Source of the DNA: a virus
DNA length: 64,000 nucleotides
Direction: 5' to 3' (one strand)
Virus record (IMG/VR): IMGVR_UViG_3300042562_001145
Span: 1-64,000 of that record
Positions 28,341-38,400 of this stretch are shown here, piece by piece. Each line of letters opens with the position of its first letter. Positions within the stretch are counted from its first letter, which is position 1. Position numbers and translations under genes: made by a program. The notes under the pieces are model-generated. The model had not been told where the DNA came from, did no database searches, and saw nothing but the letters and a program-made list of their open reading frames with translations.

Positions 28341-29780
28341 TTAGCAACACTGTACATTTGTTATATATCCATCTACGTCTATAGATACAATTGTTCCATT
28401 AACACATGCTGATAATCCCATTGTTGGTTCTATTTTCCAATAGTTTATTGCATTAAGATTACCTTCTGTACCATCAAATACAGCAGTTCCTGTGCTAGTT
28501 GTGAATAATCTATCACCAACTAATACTGTACCTGATGTGTGTACTGCTAAGTAGAAATTACCCACTGTATTTACAGAATAGCCACATGCTAATAATGGAT
28601 TTGTATTTGAATCATCACTTAATCTAACTAACTCTCTGTTTGCTGGGTCTAATGAGTCCCAACAATCTGCATATATTTCTTTAGCAAATACTGTGTCTGC
28701 TGAATCTTTGACAGCAACCCAATAAGTGTTAGTCACTGTTTCAGGATAGCTAACATCTACAGGACCTGGATTAGGTGTTGAACTCCAAGAAGTGTTGGCT
28801 AATGCTAACGCTTCACTTGTAAAAGTATCTGTTGCAGGATAATAAGGTGGCACTCCTCCTGATATATCATCTAACAAAATATTAATTAAATTTGAACCAC
28901 TACATTGTTTATCAATATAAAAGTCTAAGGGTTCTGGAGGACTAGGACTACAGATTGTATATAATGGTTGAGTTAATCCGTTAAGATTATTTGCTATTAT
29001 TTCTGTAGCACAAATTGTAACCATAGTTCCTCCATTAGGTACTGTAACTATTTGTGTTATACCATCACAATCTAAATATTCAACTACGTGACTTGTACCT
29101 GGATTAAGTATTGGTGGATAAACCTCTATATTTAAACAAGATAGTATTTCATCTTGTATTAAACGTACTGACATACCTCCATTTTTTTCAGGTTGTCCAT
29201 AGCCGACACCTTCATAATTATAGAGTAAGTATTTCATCCAAGCTTTTGTAGTATCAAATTCTGTAGAAGTCCACCATTGACCATTTGCCCCTACAGATCC
29301 AAAAGAACCATTTCCTCCTCTAAACCCTCCTGGAAGAGCTGTGAATAATACTTGATCAGTTGCATCTGTATTAGGAGATAACCAGTGGCATAGACCTACT
29401 TCTTTTAGTTTGCCTCCTGCTACTGTGTCTCCTCCTAAACTATCAATTAAAATATCCCACTCTGCATAAGAAGGAACATGATAACCTAAAGGAGCTAATC
29501 CTCCATGTGCAGTATCATTTACTGCATACCAATTATATAGTTTACCATATATAGCATCATTGGCAGGGTTATTATTAATATGACACCAAGCTCCTGTAGT
29601 TAAATTTGACCAATCAGTTTGGTCTGTTACTTGTGGTATAGGATCTCCGTTTCTATAAGTAGTTACGTTTAAGTTACATCCTGTCCATGTTTGCGTACCA
29701 ATAGTTACATCATGATCTACACAATTTATACACTCATCCTCATAGTACAGTGTGTACGCTTTCTTTTTAAATAGTTGCAT
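28341..29780 (-). CDS. Receptor-binding-type protein with FISUMP domain (479 aa)
   Basis: Residues 25-212 match the Fibrobacter succinogenes major paralogous domain (FISUMP): IGTQTWTGCNLNVTTYRNG, GKLYNWYAVND, LGYHVPSYAEWDILIDSLGG, ALPGGFRGGNGSFGSVGANG and WWTSTEFDTTKAW. This fold, found mainly in Bacteroidota and Fibrobacteres surface proteins, is related to C-type lectin/formylglycine-enzyme folds and is used for binding. The rest (residues 215-479) is beta-rich and ends in Cys-Cys. There is no signal peptide, so the protein is a virion component rather than a secreted one. It is the last gene of the adhesin cluster before a strong terminator. A host-surface-binding role is inferred. Confidence 0.85.
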   Translation of the reverse strand: MQLFKKKAYTLYYEDECINCVDHDVTIGTQTWTGCNLNVTTYRNGDPIPQVTDQTDWSNLTTGAWCHINNNPANDAIYGKLYNWYAVNDTAHGGLAPLGYHVPSYAEWDILIDSLGGDTVAGGKLKEVGLCHWLSPNTDATDQVLFTALPGGFRGGNGSFGSVGANGQWWTSTEFDTTKAWMKYLLYNYEGVGYGQPEKNGGMSVRLIQDEILSCLNIEVYPPILNPGTSHVVEYLDCDGITQIVTVPNGGTMVTICATEIIANNLNGLTQPLYTICSPSPPEPLDFYIDKQCSGSNLINILLDDISGGVPPYYPATDTFTSEALALANTSWSSTPNPGPVDVSYPETVTNTYWVAVKDSADTVFAKEIYADCWDSLDPANRELVRLSDDSNTNPLLACGYSVNTVGNFYLAVHTSGTVLVGDRLFTTSTGTAVFDGTEGNLNAINYWKIEPTMGLSACVNGTIVSIDVDGYITNVQCC

Positions 29781-29783
29781 GAT

Positions 29784-31271
29784 TTACGCTTTTATGTTAC
29801 CTCCTAAATAAAAATTACCTGTAATACCTTCTTGCTCTAAATATGCAAAATAATTTATACCTTTTATTTTAGTAGCTCCTAATATTGGAGTCTTAATAGT
29901 AACTCCTAAACTATCTCCAAATTCTACATCTGCAGATCCTTTTTGTATAAAGGCTACTGCAAATTTTGATGGTAATCCATTAGGTATTCTAATAACTACA
30001 GGTACTGTGTTATTATCTATAACTAGTGTATAATTATTATCAGCAGGGGTTAGTAAATACTCTCCACTAGGAAAAGATACAATAGTACGTTGTAAATTAT
30101 TTGCTGTGTAGTCAAGGCCATCAAGGCCATCTGTGCCATTGGTTCCAGGGTTTCCTGTTATTACAATATTAAAGTCGCAGAAATTACCTGATCCAACTAC
30201 TTTGTCAATATTTACATTTATTGAAGATACTGGATTAGTTATTACAGAGCTTACAATACCTTCTAAATAAAGAGAACTACTGTTGTGTATTCTAACTCTA
30301 GTACCTATTTTCCAACCTAAGTTGTATATGGGGCTGCCAAAATTAAGTGTTATAAAACTTCCTACTAAACCTTGAGAAAGATTGATGCATTGTTCAGTGT
30401 ATAACGCCATAATAGAATCTGCTCCATCTAATCCATCTGCTCCATCTAATCCATCTAATCCATCTGCTCCAGCAGGTCCTTGTGCTCCAGTGTCTCCTGG
30501 TATTCCTTGTGGTCCTTGTAAGCCTATTGGTCCTTGTACTCCTGCTATACCTTGAGGCCCTTGTAATCCTATCGGTCCTTGTAATCCTATAGGCCCTGTC
30601 GGTCCTATTGGTCCTATTGGTCCTGTTAAACCTGTTGCTCCTACTGCTCCCGGTAAGCCTTGGGGGCCTATTGATCCTGGTACACCTTGAGGTCCAGGTG
30701 TTCCTGTTAAACCTATTGGTCCTTGAGGTCCTTGATCTCCTTGAGGACCGGGATCTCCTTGAATACCGGGATTTCCTTGAGGTCCTTGATCTCCTTGATC
30801 TCCTGTTAAACCTATTGGTCCTTGAGGTCCCTGATCTCCTTGAGGGCCAGGGTTATTGTTTTGGTTTTCCGTGATAAAATCAGTAAGTTCATTGGAGTTT
30901 ATCCCAAAGACTATTTCTCTAGTATTCTCTGATACTACTAGTGTAACTATTGGGCTTGCAGATACTAGGGATCTAATTTCTCTTCTTCCTAATACGTCTG
31001 TCCCTTTGTATATTTGAGCTCCTGTTCCTACATTTATTAAGGCCAGTGAGTTATCTGCACTTTCTAATGCTGTACAGATATAAGAATCTAGTTGTTGAAT
31101 TAATTCAGTTAGTATTGTTTGTCCTGGTATTCCAGAGCATTCTAAAGTATCTCCTGTATATAGTATGCAATCAGTACTTAGATCTTTTACTGGACAAGAG
31201 CAATCATCTTGTACACATGTCGATGTCTGTTGACATATTGATGTTAGTTGGGTATTACTGCAATCGCACAT
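29784..31271 (-). CDS. Collagen-like tail fibre (495 aa)
   Basis: Residues about 140-285 consist of Gly-X-Y triplets ([27 protein letters not shown]), a collagen-like triple-helix region common in phage fibres. The N-terminal 130 residues are Cys-rich at first ([18 protein letters not shown]) and then include [15 protein letters not shown], likely the attachment part. The C-terminal 190 residues are beta-rich and probably form the distal trimeric head. The gene lies between the coiled-coil small proteins and the FISUMP gene, three bases from the latter. The triplet repeats make the DNA repetitive, so copy-number change by slippage is plausible. Confidence 0.9.
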   Translation of the reverse strand: MCDCSNTQLTSICQQTSTCVQDDCSCPVKDLSTDCILYTGDTLECSGIPGQTILTELIQQLDSYICTALESADNSLALINVGTGAQIYKGTDVLGRREIRSLVSASPIVTLVVSENTREIVFGINSNELTDFITENQNNNPGPQGDQGPQGPIGLTGDQGDQGPQGNPGIQGDPGPQGDQGPQGPIGLTGTPGPQGVPGSIGPQGLPGAVGATGLTGPIGPIGPTGPIGLQGPIGLQGPQGIAGVQGPIGLQGPQGIPGDTGAQGPAGADGLDGLDGADGLDGADSIMALYTEQCINLSQGLVGSFITLNFGSPIYNLGWKIGTRVRIHNSSSLYLEGIVSSVITNPVSSINVNIDKVVGSGNFCDFNIVITGNPGTNGTDGLDGLDYTANNLQRTIVSFPSGEYLLTPADNNYTLVIDNNTVPVVIRIPNGLPSKFAVAFIQKGSADVEFGDSLGVTIKTPILGATKIKGINYFAYLEQEGITGNFYLGGNIKA

Positions 31272-31289
31272 AATTTTGTTTTTTATTTT

Positions 31290-31559
31290 TTAGTAAAATC
31301 CACTTTGTCCACAGCAAGTATCTTGTAGTGTTTGTATTTGTGTCTCTAGTATGCCTATTCTTGCATTGGATGCTTGTAGTGCTGCTACTATATTTTGTAA
31401 TATTACATTCAAACTTGCACCTTCTGGTATATCTAAGTATGATATTCCATCTTCTTTGAATACGCAAGCTGTTGATACATGTTCTCCTTTACAAGGATCT
31501 TCTGTTTGAGTAAATCCGTTACAAGGATTTGTTATGTTAGTTTGGCTGCATGCTGTCAT
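31290..31559 (-). CDS. Small Cys-containing coiled-coil fibre-associated protein (89 aa)
   Basis: I place the start at ATG 31559 (MTACSQTNITNPCNGF), 11 bases after the upstream stop; a longer frame reaches into that gene with poor composition. The C-terminal half, from LNVILQNIVAALQASNARIG to IQTLQDTCC, is an amphipathic helix with heptad spacing and a terminal Cys pair, suitable for trimerisation. The organisation mirrors its 147-residue neighbour. A role as a short fibre or fibre-joining protein is inferred. Confidence 0.65.
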   Translation of the reverse strand: MTACSQTNITNPCNGFTQTEDPCKGEHVSTACVFKEDGISYLDIPEGASLNVILQNIVAALQASNARIGILETQIQTLQDTCCGQSGFY

Positions 31560-31570
31560 GATCGTGGTGT

Positions 31571-32014
31571 TTATGGTGTTGTGTGATTTAATAAATAATC
31601 TAATAGTTGTGCTAGAGTTGTTACTCCTCCTACACAACCGTTGTCTAAACTTGATAAGTCCAGTCCTGTACATTGTGTTATATCTGTATCACAGATTGCT
31701 GTTGTCTTTAGTATATCTACTTCAGCTCTCAGACTGCAAATTTCTTCTTCTAGTTTTAGAACTACATCTTTTATTTTAGTAGCTTGTCCTTGTACAGTAG
31801 GGTATGTTATACAATCTTCTCCTAATGCTTCGATGCTAATATCTGATAATACTCCTTGTAATATTTCATAAATATCTTCTGTAGTTTCCTCTAAAGTAAC
31901 GCAGTTTTCTCCTGCTAAACTAGATATTGTTGGTATTTCTAATTCGTAGTAAATACATGTTGCGTAGTTTTTTTCGGAGCATGTGTTTTTAATTTTGTTT
32001 CCGCAGTTTTTCAT
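31571..32014 (-). CDS. Small coiled-coil fibre-associated protein (147 aa)
   Basis: It begins with several Cys residues (MKNCGNKIKNTCSEKNYATC). A beta-like segment follows (GENCVTLEETTEDIYEILQG), then a heptad-rich helix (IKDVVLKLEEEICSLRAEVD). It shares the Cys-plus-coiled-coil plan with the next gene and with the N terminus of the collagen-like fibre. It may form a stalk or adaptor joining fibres to the tail. No family is recognised. Confidence 0.65.
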   Translation of the reverse strand: MKNCGNKIKNTCSEKNYATCIYYELEIPTISSLAGENCVTLEETTEDIYEILQGVLSDISIEALGEDCITYPTVQGQATKIKDVVLKLEEEICSLRAEVDILKTTAICDTDITQCTGLDLSSLDNGCVGGVTTLAQLLDYLLNHTTP

Positions 32015-32025
32015 TTGTATGTTTT

Positions 32026-33051
32026 TTAAAAAGGTTTATTGTAATAGTATCTAAAATAATTTTCTATTCTTTGCTGAAAAGATTTATCTACATAAGCAGG
32101 TATCATTAATGCTGCTGCAATGTGTGTACCACCAGTCCCAAATACAGCCCCTTTATTTCCTATAAAAATGTTTCTATCTAACATTCTATAAGAACCATCT
32201 CCAAAGTGATCAGAGTTTGTAAAGTTATTTGTAGTGATTGTCTTTTGTTGCTCTACACCATTTACAAAAATATCAATAGGAGAAGTAGAACCTACTCTAT
32301 TATCCCTAGGCATATCATATCTTCTATAGTTACTAAATTGATTGTCTAAAGGTAAAGGTCCACCATCTATTCTTAACTGGCACTTCACTGTTAATATACT
32401 CCAATCAGTTAGCAATCCTACTCCTGCAGTTCCTGTTATACTTGTTACAGATCCTCCTTGTCCTCCTTTGTAATCAAAAGTAATTGAATTATTACTATTT
32501 AATTCTAATAGAATGTCACCAGACCCTGCAAGTGTAGTACTATCTCTTCCATCTAAAATACTTACTGTACTTGTAGGTAGATTAGCTCTACGTATAACAA
32601 ACATGTACGTGAAACCCGTACCACTTGCATAAACATTTGTAGGAGAATTGATAGTACAATACATTTTAGCTAATGTACTACTTTCTAAATATCTGTTTGC
32701 AGTATCTCCAAAATCCATGTAATTTCTTCCCCCTAATCCATTAAGAACCAATGGAGGTCTATAGGTAGTACCTGCATTTTGTCTTATTACATCTTCTACT
32801 TTTTCTAGTATTTGATTAGGAACACTTTCTACTAGATTATAACATGTTTGTACTGAACCTGAATTAAGAAGTACATTAGTAGACTCTGCATTAATATAAA
32901 ATACAGGATTCCTTTTCGGATCTCTAATAGTGGAAGGATTTAGCATGTTTAATCTTTTAGACATTGTATGACCAAACCTTCCTCCATGTAATCCAGAGGA
33001 CAGTCCTGCAGTATTTCCCTGTACTAAACCATTTTCATATCCTCTTTCCAT
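32026..33051 (-). CDS. LamG/concanavalin-like virion adhesin (341 aa)
   Basis: Features of a concanavalin A-like jelly roll are visible: TGFTYMFVIRRAN, NNSITFDYKGG, WSILTVKC, SPIDIFVNGVEQQKTIT and a final helix DKSFQQRIENYFRYYYNKPF, the usual C-terminal pattern in LamG-type phage and Bacteroidota proteins. The N terminus (GLVQGNTAGLSSGLHGGRFGHT) is Gly-rich and flexible. No catalytic residues of glycosidases are evident, so binding is more likely than cleavage. It sits among fibre genes, three bases from the 141-residue gene. Confidence 0.75.
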   Translation of the reverse strand: MERGYENGLVQGNTAGLSSGLHGGRFGHTMSKRLNMLNPSTIRDPKRNPVFYINAESTNVLLNSGSVQTCYNLVESVPNQILEKVEDVIRQNAGTTYRPPLVLNGLGGRNYMDFGDTANRYLESSTLAKMYCTINSPTNVYASGTGFTYMFVIRRANLPTSTVSILDGRDSTTLAGSGDILLELNSNNSITFDYKGGQGGSVTSITGTAGVGLLTDWSILTVKCQLRIDGGPLPLDNQFSNYRRYDMPRDNRVGSTSPIDIFVNGVEQQKTITTNNFTNSDHFGDGSYRMLDRNIFIGNKGAVFGTGGTHIAAALMIPAYVDKSFQQRIENYFRYYYNKPF

Positions 33052-33053
33052 AA

Positions 33054-33479
33054 TTAAGCGTAAGTTTCTCCTATTACAGTAAAATTAGAAACTTTAGCAG
33101 GATTCATAGTCGCATTATATGCAACTCTTATAGACCAGCCAATAGGAATGTTTAAATACAATGCTCCTGATGCATCCCTTTGTTTTACAATTGGTGCCAT
33201 TTGAGTGTTTGTAAATACATCTACAGGTAAAATAGCATTTGTATTACCTGCATTAATAGGTATAGCTAATGTTGTAATTTCCCAGTTGTTAGTCCCATCT
33301 GAAAGATGTATTGCAATATCTCTTGCTGCACTTTCATCAGTCCATATTGATATGCCATAGACTCTTCTAGCATAAACAGCATCTGCTGTTAAAATTGTTT
33401 TAGCCACTGTAGTATCCGCAGATGTAAATACAGTTCCTTGTATAAAAGGTGCACTTGTAAAAGTTAAAGTTGTTGCCAT
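33054..33479 (-). CDS. Small beta-sandwich virion protein (141 aa)
   Basis: This Thr/Ala-rich beta protein starts MATTLTFTSAPFIQGTVFTS and contains ISIWTDESAARDIAIHLSDG and IPIGWSIRVAYNATMNPAKV. The composition is typical of a phage decoration or fibre-tip domain. It has neither Cys residues nor a signal peptide. It lies between a 57-residue protein and the LamG-like adhesin with single-base spacing, so it is probably co-translated with them. No precise family is assigned. Confidence 0.65.
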   Translation of the reverse strand: MATTLTFTSAPFIQGTVFTSADTTVAKTILTADAVYARRVYGISIWTDESAARDIAIHLSDGTNNWEITTLAIPINAGNTNAILPVDVFTNTQMAPIVKQRDASGALYLNIPIGWSIRVAYNATMNPAKVSNFTVIGETYA

Positions 33480-33480
33480 G

Positions 33481-33654
33481 TTATTCTATGTTTATATTAG
33501 TATTATCTTGTTCTTCATCTATTTCAATCCACATGCTTATATCTCCTTCTAAAGGAGCAAAGATTTCTTTTGCTACTACATCTCCATTTGTAAGCATCTT
33601 TCCTTCATCTGCAGTAACATGTATGTAGTATCCAGGTATTGTTTCTATTGTCAT
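33481..33654 (-). CDS. Small acidic protein of the fibre cluster (57 aa)
   Basis: I prefer ATG 33654 (MTIETIPGYYIHVTADEG), 11 bases after the upstream stop; an in-frame ATG at 33681 overlaps that gene. The sequence continues with LTNGDVVAKEIFAPL and MWIEIDEE. This pattern of a short beta protein ending with W-x-E-I-x-E-E appears in many small genes next to phage fibre genes. A role in fibre assembly is possible but unproven. Confidence 0.6.
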   Translation of the reverse strand: MTIETIPGYYIHVTADEGKMLTNGDVVAKEIFAPLEGDISMWIEIDEEQDNTNINIE

Positions 33655-33665
33655 AATATTTGTTT

Positions 33666-35147
33666 TTAAACTACTGTCCAACCTTTTGCAGTTGCTATTG
33701 CTATTTCAGGAGCTGTTAATGCTGCTCTTCCAGGATTGTTGGTTACTGTTATTGTTTGTCCTGTAGGGCTTGAAGTCCCTAAATTTGTAAATATAGTAAC
33801 TATACTAGCTTGACTTAATGACCTACCATTATAAGAGTGAGTTTTTGTTGCTCCGTAAACAAGGCTTCTACTTAGTGTAGTATTACCATCAATCCAAGTT
33901 GTAAAATTAGCCGCTAATACTAAAGGTACATTAATTGCAGGAAGTTCTCTTAAATTCCAACAGTTATTAAATGTTTGACTTAGTGTAGTTACATTAGCTG
34001 TATTTAAGGCAGGTAAGTACATTATGTTATTACAACCATTAAACATACCAGTTAAGTTAGTTGCAGATACCATATTAAACAAAGGAACATCTGTTAAAAG
34101 ATTACAACTAGCAAACATAGAAGTAAAGTTTTGACCTAGTTCAGTATTAAACTGAGGTACACTTTTTAGTGAACGACATGTGTTAAACATACTAGTAAAG
34201 TCAATTCCTTTACTTGTATCAAATAATGCCACTTTTTCTAATGCCGTACATTGAAAAAACATACTTGTAAAGTTAGTAACATTTGAAGTGTTAAATGCAG
34301 GAGTTTCAATTAAACTATAACAGTTAGCAAATAAACTTGATACTGAAGTTCCCAATACAAAAGCAGGTACTGTTTCTAAAGAAACGCATCCATCAAACAT
34401 AGAACTAACACTTGTTGTACTTGCTAAGTTATAATTAGGTACTACTTTTAAAGAGTAACAGTTTTGAAACATAGCCACAGTGTTTGTAGCTGAACTTGTG
34501 TCAAAAAAAGGTGCTTCTTCTAAAGCATAGCAGTTACTAAACATATTGTTAAATGCGGTTCTTCCTGTCATTTCTGAAGGCTCTATATATACTGATCTCA
34601 AATTATATAAGTTTGAAAATAAGTTCTGTGGATTCTGTGCACCTAATTCACGAATTACAATCTTTTCTAATCTTGCATATCTTATTATGTTACTTCCACC
34701 ACCCCAGGTAACTATTCCATTTGGAGCTCTTATATCAAACTCTAACCACCCAGGTGAGTAAGATTTATTTAATGTTGCATTTAGAGTACCAAAAACTACT
34801 GATGTTAAATTCTGACCTGCCTGTGGTGTTATCCTTACAAGTGCTTGTCTAAATCCTTTACTTGTTAATGTTCCTGATGGCAATGAAGCAAAGGTATGTT
34901 GATAAGATGCAGTTGTTCCACTAGCATAATTCACTGGAGCAGTTCCATCTCCCCAATCTACAGTGTAATTACCTTGACAGTTAAATGCAACGTAATTTCC
35001 ACCATCATCATAAACAGCCATTAATCCAATAACTTCTTGAGCATCTGGAGTTGGCATTGCTAACCAATCTGCAGGTCTTTCATAAGGTGTAGCAGAAGAA
35101 TTAGATCCTCCACTTCCCATAGGTAATTTAAAACTTCCTACTGCCAT
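33666..35147 (-). CDS. PKD plus BspA/DUF285-type leucine-rich-repeat adhesin (493 aa)
   Basis: Residues about 40-115 carry a PKD-like signature (GNYTVDWGDGTAPVNY and TASYQHTF). Residues about 190-430 are about nine repeats of roughly 23 residues with the consensus MFxxCxxLxxxPxFxTSxxT, the BspA/DUF285 surface-repeat type found in bacterial surface proteins (Bacteroidota, Mycoplasma). The N-terminal 35 residues (VGSFKLPMGSGGSNSS) look like an attachment segment. No signal peptide is present, so it belongs to the virion. It shares one base with the preceding 102-residue gene. The repeats give tandem DNA similarity that could expand or contract. A host-binding function is inferred. Confidence 0.85.
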   Translation of the reverse strand: MAVGSFKLPMGSGGSNSSATPYERPADWLAMPTPDAQEVIGLMAVYDDGGNYVAFNCQGNYTVDWGDGTAPVNYASGTTASYQHTFASLPSGTLTSKGFRQALVRITPQAGQNLTSVVFGTLNATLNKSYSPGWLEFDIRAPNGIVTWGGGSNIIRYARLEKIVIRELGAQNPQNLFSNLYNLRSVYIEPSEMTGRTAFNNMFSNCYALEEAPFFDTSSATNTVAMFQNCYSLKVVPNYNLASTTSVSSMFDGCVSLETVPAFVLGTSVSSLFANCYSLIETPAFNTSNVTNFTSMFFQCTALEKVALFDTSKGIDFTSMFNTCRSLKSVPQFNTELGQNFTSMFASCNLLTDVPLFNMVSATNLTGMFNGCNNIMYLPALNTANVTTLSQTFNNCWNLRELPAINVPLVLAANFTTWIDGNTTLSRSLVYGATKTHSYNGRSLSQASIVTIFTNLGTSSPTGQTITVTNNPGRAALTAPEIAIATAKGWTVV

Positions 35148-35455
35148 TAGTTAAAAATATTTATGGTTACTATTATATTTGTTGTTGGTAGATTAGTAGC
35201 ATACAATTTAACACTTCCTATACTACTTAAAGTAGATGGCATTATATCAGCAGCTTTTACTACAGCTATGCTCACATTAGCAGGTATTACATCAACAATA
35301 CTTGTACTTAATATACTAGGATTTGAATAAGTGTACTCATACAAACCTGATGCAAAAATCCATCCAGCTATTGTTAATGTTACAGGAGTTACTTGTAATA
35401 CATCAACTAGTCCATCTTGTAATTGATCTTTTGGTAATTTTTTTAGTCCATCCAT
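35147..35455 (-). CDS. Small fibre-cluster protein (102 aa)
   Basis: It starts MDGLKKLPKDQLQDGLVDVL, a segment like the attachment ends of Bacteroidota phage fibre proteins. A beta-rich Thr/Ile/Val body follows (LTIAGWIFASGLYEYTY, TTNIIVTINIFN). Start and stop codons each overlap a neighbour by one base, so translational coupling is expected. It probably binds the fibre base or tip; no family is recognised. Confidence 0.65.
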   Translation of the reverse strand: MDGLKKLPKDQLQDGLVDVLQVTPVTLTIAGWIFASGLYEYTYSNPSILSTSIVDVIPANVSIAVVKAADIMPSTLSSIGSVKLYATNLPTTNIIVTINIFN

Positions 35456-38400
35456 TATGTGTTATACATTAAAGTTATTTTTGTTGCATTTACAATATTA
35501 ATATCTGGAGTTGCATTTGCTATAAGAGTGTCCACTTGAGCTTTAGTATAATAATCTAAAATACCAGGGGCAGTCTCTCCATAAACAATATTTACACTAT
35601 CAGGAATACCACCTATAATTTGAAGAGTATTTAGTATTGTAAGAACATTTGTTGTTATTGAGTATTGAGAACTGTTTAACTCCTGACCATTAACAAATAC
35701 ACCATAGGTATATGAAGGGTTTGCTAATAGTGTAAAATTTTGCGAACCTGAATAAGTAAACTCCTGTCTTCTTAAAGGTGTTGATGCTCCAGCTCCAGTT
35801 GGATATGCGACTTGTTTTACATTACCTGAAGAATCTCTAACAAGTACAAAGTCAGAAGTTGAACCTGTAGCTGGTGTAGTTTGTATTAATAATTGTCCAT
35901 TTGCCTTTACTGTAAATTTTCTTGAAACAGAACTAAAATCTACACCTGTTAGTATACTTACATCATTATTATCAGTAGAACCTACAAAAACTTCTTCTGT
36001 TCCTAACAATCCTCCTTTTCCTGCAAGTAATGGTACAAAGTAATTAGGACCAAACTTTGCTACATATATATTTTTTATATATGAACTTGAATCTATACCG
36101 ACTCCAAGGTTAACAACTGCAGAGTTACCTGTATTAGTATTTAAAGCTGTATAACCAACACTTCCATTAAAATTTTTATTAAAATAGAATCCATTAGATG
36201 CAGCATCCGCAGGTCTTAATCTACTTCCAATATTAACATCTACAGTCACTGCTGTAAGAAGTTGAGCAGGATTAAATCCTAATATACCTTCAATAGTATT
36301 TGTTTTCCATAATGAAGTTGCAGCATCATAATACAAAGTATGTTTGTCAGCAAGAGTGCCATTAATAAAAACATTATGGAGCTCATCGAGCTCATATCCG
36401 TTAGTAATTCTGTAAACAATTCTTCCTAAAGAAGGGTGTGTTCTTGCTACTACTCCTATAAATACAGCATGGTTAGGTGCTTGTGGTTTAATTCTAGTTA
36501 CATATCCTGCATTGTTAGGATCTAACCAAAGAACATCTCCATCTAGTAGAACATCATTAGTAAAAGGAAAAGGTGCTCCATTTGCAGCATTTCTAGTATC
36601 TAGTGTATGTATAGTACCTAACATTGCAACAGTACCATCTGAGGTTGTAGCTATATCAGATAACACAACTCCAAAAGTTCCTGAAGAAGTTGCCTCTGCA
36701 TTGGCTTGAGCTTTATAAGCATTTGGTCTAAACCCTGTAGAACCATTCAAATAAACAATTGTTCCTTTTCTTAATATGTCAGACACAGAAGGATTTCTTA
36801 CTATTACAGGAACTGTTTCAGCAAAGTCTACAATACCATCATTGTCAATGTCATAAGTAGATGTTTGCATATCTCCTGTACCAACTACAATAGTTTGATT
36901 TTCCCATTGAGAAGTAGTAAGGTTATATTGTAATAATTGACCATTAAGAGGAGATGTTACAGTTACATCTGTAAGTTCATCTATGCTTGAAATAGCATTT
37001 GAAATTTGAATATAAACAGAGCCACTCCATCTGTATGATTTGTTAGCTAGTAAGTCAACATAAATCTTTCCTGTTTCTGGGACAATAGGTGTTGTAAGAC
37101 CTGCATTAGAATAAAATGTTGGTGCATTATAGTAACCTTCAATAACATCATCTACATAAGATGGCAATTGAGAACTTGGTACTTTGCCTGCAACTAAATC
37201 AGCTTTTGTATCTAAATCAGTAGTTACTGCTAGTGTACCATTTTTATTAGGTAAGTATAATATTCTATCTTCAGTTAATACAGAAGGCAATACTAATGCT
37301 ACATTTCCACTACCATCTGCAGAAGTTTCTCTTAATTCAAAAGAACCTCCATATCTAAGTGTACCACTTTGTAGAATTGAAAAAATACCAAGCTTTGCTA
37401 AATAAGCAGCACTATCTGGTATGTCTGCTGAGTTTACAATTAGTCCACTTTCAGATATTATTTCTGTTGTTGTTACATTACCTATTGTAGTTACATCTTG
37501 TAAATCTTGATTACCAGCTATTTGTAATTCCCAAACTGCAGCATCATCTGTATTATCAGTACAAACATATAAGGTACCATCATCTAAAAGCCATCTAGAT
37601 CCAACTATAAAACCTTGTGAAATATCATTGTAATTATTGGGTATTGTTGTAAAATTGTGTGATACTTCTCTAACAGTAGTTCCACCATCGCCCATTACAT
37701 AAAGCCTTCCAGCTTCCCATTTCAACTCATAACCTACTGCACAAATTTGAGCAATACCTTTTGAACCCCCATAACCAGCATCAATAGTTCCTTCTTTTAA
37801 TCTAGAGCCATTGTTCATATATACTCCTGCTCCAGTTCCAAATTGAATATCATTGTCAGTAGTATTTCCAATATCAGTTACACCTTGCAGATTTTGAGTA
37901 CCTCCTGCAATTAACTCAGAAAAAGTAATAGGTGTAGTTCCAATTATTGATATAGATGGAGTATAATAATTCATATAGTATCTATTACCATATAAAGTAC
38001 ATGCCTCATTATTTATTTTCCACTCTCTAGTATTCTTGTTTAAAGAAGAGTAGGTTGTTGTGATCCTTCTTAATTTCCAAGGTTGTGTAGCACTACCATT
38101 TTGAATTATTTCATAATCACCATTTTGTTTATTATCTGCTTGATCTTTAACTAAAATTTTTCTATTTGGGTTAGTAAAAGAGTTAGATACATTTACACCA
38201 TTGATAACTCCTAATGGCCCATTAACAGTGGCAGTTAAGTAGGATGTTGTTGGATTTAATGTGAAAATTCCACCTGGAGTTGGAGGAGGAAACTCATCCA
38301 TATAAGTACAACTAGGTAATGGTGCACTAGTAACAGTGTCCATGTGTACTACAGGCATTGTAACTACTTGTGTAGGTGGTACGTAGTTTATTTCATAGAC

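Noticed and set aside
28341-29780. Diversity-generating retroelement acting on the FISUMP gene
   Set aside because: The fold is lectin-related and would be a suitable target, but I found no reverse transcriptase, no template repeat and no near-copy of the 3' part of the gene in the window. The elements could lie outside, so this is unproven rather than excluded.
30608-30874. Plus-strand open frame rich in Leu and Val
   Set aside because: It is the antisense of the collagen-like triplets; the composition follows from the repeats, and no plus-strand promoter is present.
31255-31467. Minus-strand open frame of 70 codons overlapping the 89-residue gene
   Set aside because: It is out of frame with a coherent protein, Arg/Asn/Thr-rich and without a plausible start context.
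33900-34560. CRISPR-like array from regularly spaced similar units
   Set aside because: The periodicity is the roughly 69-base leucine-rich repeat of a continuous protein-coding frame; no identical repeats with unrelated spacers are present.
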